Origin: Gemmatimonadaceae bacterium
GTDB taxonomy: Bacteria > Gemmatimonadota > Gemmatimonadetes > Gemmatimonadales > Gemmatimonadaceae
Length of the DNA stretch: 7,568 nt
Assembly (NCBI GenBank): GCA_014379705.1
Contig: JACMLI010000205.1
Coordinates: 1 to 7,568, forward strand
Direction: 5' to 3'
Shown: one piece after another, positions 5,442-7,568 of the stretch
Position numbering within the stretch: position 1 is the first letter of the stretch
Layout of the letters: each line of letters begins with the position of its first letter
Made by a program: the position numbers and the translations under genes
Notes under the pieces: model-generated
Seen by the model: the letters and a program-made list of their open reading frames with translations, nothing else
Database searches by the model: none
What the model was told of the DNA's origin: nothing

Positions 5442-5935
5442 GCGCGGGCCTCGTCACGACGCGTCGACGGACGCGAGCCCGCGGCCTCGGCGACCGCGGC
5501 GAGCCCTGCGAGGGTGCGCTCGGCGATGCCGTGCACGAACACGGGACCGATGACCTGCGTGGCGGCGAAGAGGCCGATCAGTGGCCAGGGAGGCCCGTCC
5601 CAGGCGTGCAGGAGGTTGACCTGCGTGCCACCATCACGCGGCGCGAATGCCCACTCGACGTCCATGCCGGTGGTGACACCGCCTACATGGCGAAAGCGCA
5701 CGGCCGGACGGTCGGCGTCGACCGTCATCTCGGAGAGCCACCAGGTCGGCCAGTGCACGACGCCGAAGGGACGGTTCGCGCTCATCTCCACGAGCCCGCC
5801 GCCATCGCTCGCACGCTCACGAAAGCGGACGAACCGGTAGTGGGCGAGGTGCGCGGGCCAGTGCTCCACGTCGCGCACAATCCCGAAGAGGGTTGCGACG
5901 TCGGCGCGGACAAAGCGCGCATCGATGGTTTCCAT
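5438..5935 (-). CDS. SRPBCC/START-fold protein, polyketide cyclase-like
   Basis: This 165-aa protein fits the SRPBCC (START/Bet v1-like) superfamily, whose members bind hydrophobic ligands in a deep pocket and include polyketide aromatase/cyclases. The pattern seen is an N-terminal strand (ETIDARFVRADVATLFGIVRDVEHWPAHL), a run of alternating strands (VVHWPTWWLSEMTV, AVRFRHVGG, MDVEWAFAPRDGGTQVNLLHAW), and a long C-terminal helix (about 130-152) after a hydrophobic stretch. ATG 5935 begins right at the conserved start; an in-frame ATG at 5953 would add six residues, and neither has a clear ribosome-binding site. The stop overlaps the ketosynthase start by 4 bp, so the two are translationally coupled. 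That favours cyclisation or binding of the ketosynthase product over a stray lipid-binding role. The ligand cannot be read from sequence. Confidence 0.82.
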   Translation of the reverse strand: METIDARFVRADVATLFGIVRDVEHWPAHLAHYRFVRFRERASDGGGLVEMSANRPFGVVHWPTWWLSEMTVDADRPAVRFRHVGGVTTGMDVEWAFAPRDGGTQVNLLHAWDGPPWPLIGLFAATQVIGPVFVHGIAERTLAGLAAVAEAAGSRPSTRRDEARA

Positions 5936-5958
5936 AGGCCGACCCACCGGCATGGGGC

Positions 5959-5988
5959 CGATTCGAAACGGTTCTCGCAAGTGAATCG
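5959..5988. other. Inverted repeat in the only real gap of the minus-strand operon
   Basis: The 91-bp gap between the methyltransferase and SRPBCC genes holds CGATTC (5959-5964) and GAATCG (5983-5988) as 6-bp inverted arms with an 18-base spacer. Inside is an imperfect GAAAC/GGTTC symmetry. It could be a processing hairpin or a regulator site for an internal promoter. No good -10/-35 pair is seen. Confidence 0.3.
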
Positions 5989-6026
5989 CGTGGTGAAGAG
6001 TGGAAGCCGGGGGCGGTACTAGAACC

Positions 6027-6758
6027 CTAATCGGCCCCGATCCGTTCCGGTGCCCAGCTCGCCACCAATCGGTAGCCCAGGCGGTGCGACACCTCGGGGC
6101 TCGAGCCGGTGACTTGGGCGATGAGCGACTCAAGCTCGCCCGCCGTGAATCCCCGCATGACCGAGGTCATCCCGTCATGCCGGCTCACGGGATGAAAGCC
6201 GAGGGGGAAGGACGCGACCCACAGTCCCCCCGCCGCGATCCAGGATCGGCGCAGGTCATGAATGATCACGCGGTATCGCGCGACGCGATGGAGCTCGCGC
6301 ACCACCTGGGTGAGGTCGTCGCCGCAGAAATGGTGGACGAGCAGGGAGCACACGACCACGTCGACGGCGCCATCGGCGAAGGGAAGGGCGGTCGCCGAGC
6401 CACATACGCTGGCCCCCTGCATCGTCGAACGGCGGGCGAGGCGCTCGTCGATGTCGAGCGCGAAGGGGCGCAGCGTGACCCCTGCCTTGCGCGCCAGGCG
6501 CCTGGCGAGGAGCAGGTTCTCTCCCGATCCACTCCCGACATCGAGGAGGGAGAGGGTGCGTGGTGGGGCGTGGGCGAAGGCCTGGTGGAGCGCGAGGGAC
6601 AGGGCGCGCGTGCCGCCCAGGAGGCGGTTGGAGAGGTCGATGTCGCGATGCGAGCGCTCGCGTAGCGCCGTGTCGATGTCGGGAGCGTCGAGGATCTCGT
6701 GGCCGCGACGGCGCGCGGGGACGAGCCACCGCGGCAGCCTAACGTTCCACCCGCCCAT
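6027..6758 (-). CDS. Class I SAM-dependent methyltransferase
   Basis: This 243-aa protein has the Rossmann-like class I methyltransferase fold. Motif I is LLDVGSGSGE (71-80), the SAM-ribose acidic residue is in ALDIDER (D102 or D104), the adenine-contact region is GSATALPFADG (120-130), and the post-motif strand is VDVVVCSLLVHHF (132-144). A helical N-terminal lid (about 20-65, with RGHEILDAPDID and LSNRLLGGTRAL) precedes the core. I remember similar proteins beside FAD-dependent oxidoreductases and type III polyketide synthases, but that is from memory and not tested here. It would methylate O, C or N of a small molecule, probably the operon's product. ATG 6758 overlaps the end of the flavin reductase by 20 bp; a short GGGG lies just upstream. 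A longer open frame exists but would run over most of the reductase. Confidence 0.9.
   Translation of the reverse strand: MGGWNVRLPRWLVPARRRGHEILDAPDIDTALRERSHRDIDLSNRLLGGTRALSLALHQAFAHAPPRTLSLLDVGSGSGENLLLARRLARKAGVTLRPFALDIDERLARRSTMQGASVCGSATALPFADGAVDVVVCSLLVHHFCGDDLTQVVRELHRVARYRVIIHDLRRSWIAAGGLWVASFPLGFHPVSRHDGMTSVMRGFTAGELESLIAQVTGSSPEVSHRLGYRLVASWAPERIGAD
6737..6744 (+). repeat. GCCTAACG octamer, copy 6
   Basis: It includes the TAG stop of the flavin reductase and lies in the 20-bp overlap with the methyltransferase gene. Confidence 0.8.
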
Positions 6759-7242
6759 ATGCCCCGGCGTAGTACACGAGGGGGCGGGCCGCCGGATCGA
6801 GCGTCCCGCCCACGACCTCCCCAATGAAGATCGCGTGGTCGCCGGCGTCGTGGCGCGCGCTGCGGCGGCACTCGAGCGTCGCGAGCGCGCCGTGCAGCAC
6901 CGGGAGCCCGGCGATGCCTGTCGAGTGACCGACGCCCTCGAACCGGAGCTCCATCTCTTCAAGCGAAAATCGACGCGACAAGGCTTCCTGCCCCTCGGCG
7001 AGGATGTTGACGGCGAAGTGCGACGAGGCGTCGAGCACGTCGAGCATGGTCGCGCTGCGGTCGACGCACACGAGGACGAGGGGCGGATCGAGGGAGAGCG
7101 ACGAGAACGCGCTCACGGTCATGCCATGGGGACGCAGGTGCGCATCGACAGCCGTGAGCACGGTGATGCCGCTGGCGAAGCGGCTCATCAACTGACGGAA
7201 CTGGTCGGGGGTGAGGGCCATGTCGGCGAACGAGGCGGTCAT
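6739..7242 (-). CDS. Flavin reductase family protein (HpaC/ActVB-like, FMN-binding split barrel)
   Basis: This 167-aa protein matches small NAD(P)H:flavin oxidoreductases that supply reduced flavin to a partner monooxygenase. Family hallmarks in order: FRQLMSRFASGITVLTA (16-32), HGMTVSAFSSLSLDPPLVLVCVD (39-61, flavin-phosphate and isoalloxazine region), SHFAVNILAEGQ (74-85), and GDHAIFIGEVVGG (134-146). ATG 7242 overlaps the stop of the upstream FAD oxidoreductase gene in an ATGA junction, which decides the start; an in-frame ATG at 7221 (MALTPDQF) is the alternative. There is no Shine-Dalgarno sequence, fitting coupled translation. A two-component monooxygenase or direct reduction of the neighbour's flavin is inferred. 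The stop TAG lies within a GCCTAACG octamer. Confidence 0.92.
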   Translation of the reverse strand: MTASFADMALTPDQFRQLMSRFASGITVLTAVDAHLRPHGMTVSAFSSLSLDPPLVLVCVDRSATMLDVLDASSHFAVNILAEGQEALSRRFSLEEMELRFEGVGHSTGIAGLPVLHGALATLECRRSARHDAGDHAIFIGEVVGGTLDPAARPLVYYAGAYGRVER

Positions 7243-7568
7243 GCCGTGTGCGATGAGACCTGCGCGTCTGAAGAGGGTGCGCTGGGCGTGGAGCGTGGAA
7301 CGAGCAGTCGAAGGAAGAAGCCGGGCCGCAGGACGCGGGCGGGCGGAACGAAGTCGCCGGCCACGCCCACCAGAAGGTCGGCCATGTCGCGCTGCCGCGC
7401 CAGCGACCTCGCGGCGTGATTGAAGAGCCCCGGCAAGCCGACGGCAGTCCCAATGAGCCGCTCCACGCGCCACTTGCCGCGGAACTCGTCGCGCCGCGTG
7501 CGCTCCCACGCCTCGAGGGCGATGCGTTGGCGCGTGCGATCACCGGCTCGGCGCGCGACCTCGAAGGC
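7239..7568 (-). CDS. FAD-dependent oxidoreductase, C-terminal 109 residues (5' end outside window)
   Basis: The frame is open from the window edge to a TGA at 7239-7241. The visible tail (AFEVARRAGDRTRQRIALEAWE..., then ERLIGTAVGLPGLFNHAARSLARQRDMADLLVGVAGDFVPPARVLRPGFFLRLL) resembles from memory the helical C-terminus of FAD-dependent oxidoreductases of the geranylgeranyl-reductase/aromatic-hydroxylase-like group. The FAD-binding GxGxxG region and the catalytic domain are outside the window, so the reaction is unknown. The stop overlaps the flavin reductase start by 4 bp, making it an upstream member of the same operon. The last residues (about 92-109, PRSTPSAPSSDAQVSSHTA) look unstructured. 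Confidence 0.75.
   Translation of the reverse strand, partial: AFEVARRAGDRTRQRIALEAWERTRRDEFRGKWRVERLIGTAVGLPGLFNHAARSLARQRDMADLLVGVAGDFVPPARVLRPGFFLRLLVPRSTPSAPSSDAQVSSHTA

Noticed and set aside
6262..7419. Plus-strand open frame (385 aa) opposite the methyltransferase and flavin reductase
   Set aside because: It is Arg/Ser-rich without recognisable domains and lies opposite two genes with intact family motifs.
7243..7509. N-terminal extension of the flavin reductase frame
   Set aside because: It overlaps the in-frame, family-like C-terminus of the FAD oxidoreductase; the ATGA junction at 7239-7242 gives a natural start.
1..7568. CRISPR array, tRNA or rRNA gene, insertion sequence or phage genes
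   Set aside because: I saw no regularly spaced direct repeats of CRISPR size, no tRNA-like cloverleaf, no rRNA sequence, and no transposase, integrase or phage protein among the frames.

Overview
The window is GC-rich bacterial DNA with eight complete genes, two genes cut by the window edges, and little non-coding space. The organism is probably a soil or aquatic bacterium of the Gemmatimonadota type. That placement rests on overall gene style, on short GATTCGG and GACGAGATG tandem repeats between genes, and on a frequent GCCTAACG octamer. It is an impression and not a proven assignment.

Left part (1-2011): two divergent sugar-metabolism genes have start codons only 22 bp apart. On the minus strand is the N-terminal 289 residues of a GH1 beta-glucosidase. 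On the plus strand is a MalK/UgpC-type ABC transporter ATPase. The first codons of the ATPase gene form an AT-rich island holding a 14-bp LacI-family operator (TGAAAACGTTTCCA) next to a minus-strand TATATT box. This suggests a sugar-responsive promoter for the glucosidase embedded in its neighbour's reading frame.

Middle part (2148-3244, plus strand): a tight three-gene unit. Two small tandemly duplicated membrane-anchored coiled-coil proteins (89 and 94 aa) are followed by family I inorganic pyrophosphatase, whose start overlaps the second small gene by 4 bp. A hairpin lies in the convergent gap after it.

Right part (3346-7568, all minus strand): read in the direction of transcription, an FAD-dependent oxidoreductase (C-terminal end only), a flavin reductase, a class I SAM methyltransferase, an SRPBCC/START-fold protein and a FabF-like ketosynthase. 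Three of the four junctions overlap (4, 20 and 4 bp), so this looks like one biosynthetic operon, plausibly for a polyketide, aromatic or lipid-like product. Downstream of it lies a NIP-type aquaporin/glycerol facilitator gene, reached through a 119-bp gap with a G-quadruplex motif and a heptamer repeat.

The points most worth a second look are the in-gene LacI-type operator, the octamer GCCTAACG (six copies, accounting for every TTA leucine codon seen in the window), the ketosynthase-cyclase-methyltransferase-flavoenzyme cassette, the predicted metalloid-type selectivity filter of the aquaporin, and the duplicated small membrane proteins coupled to pyrophosphatase.
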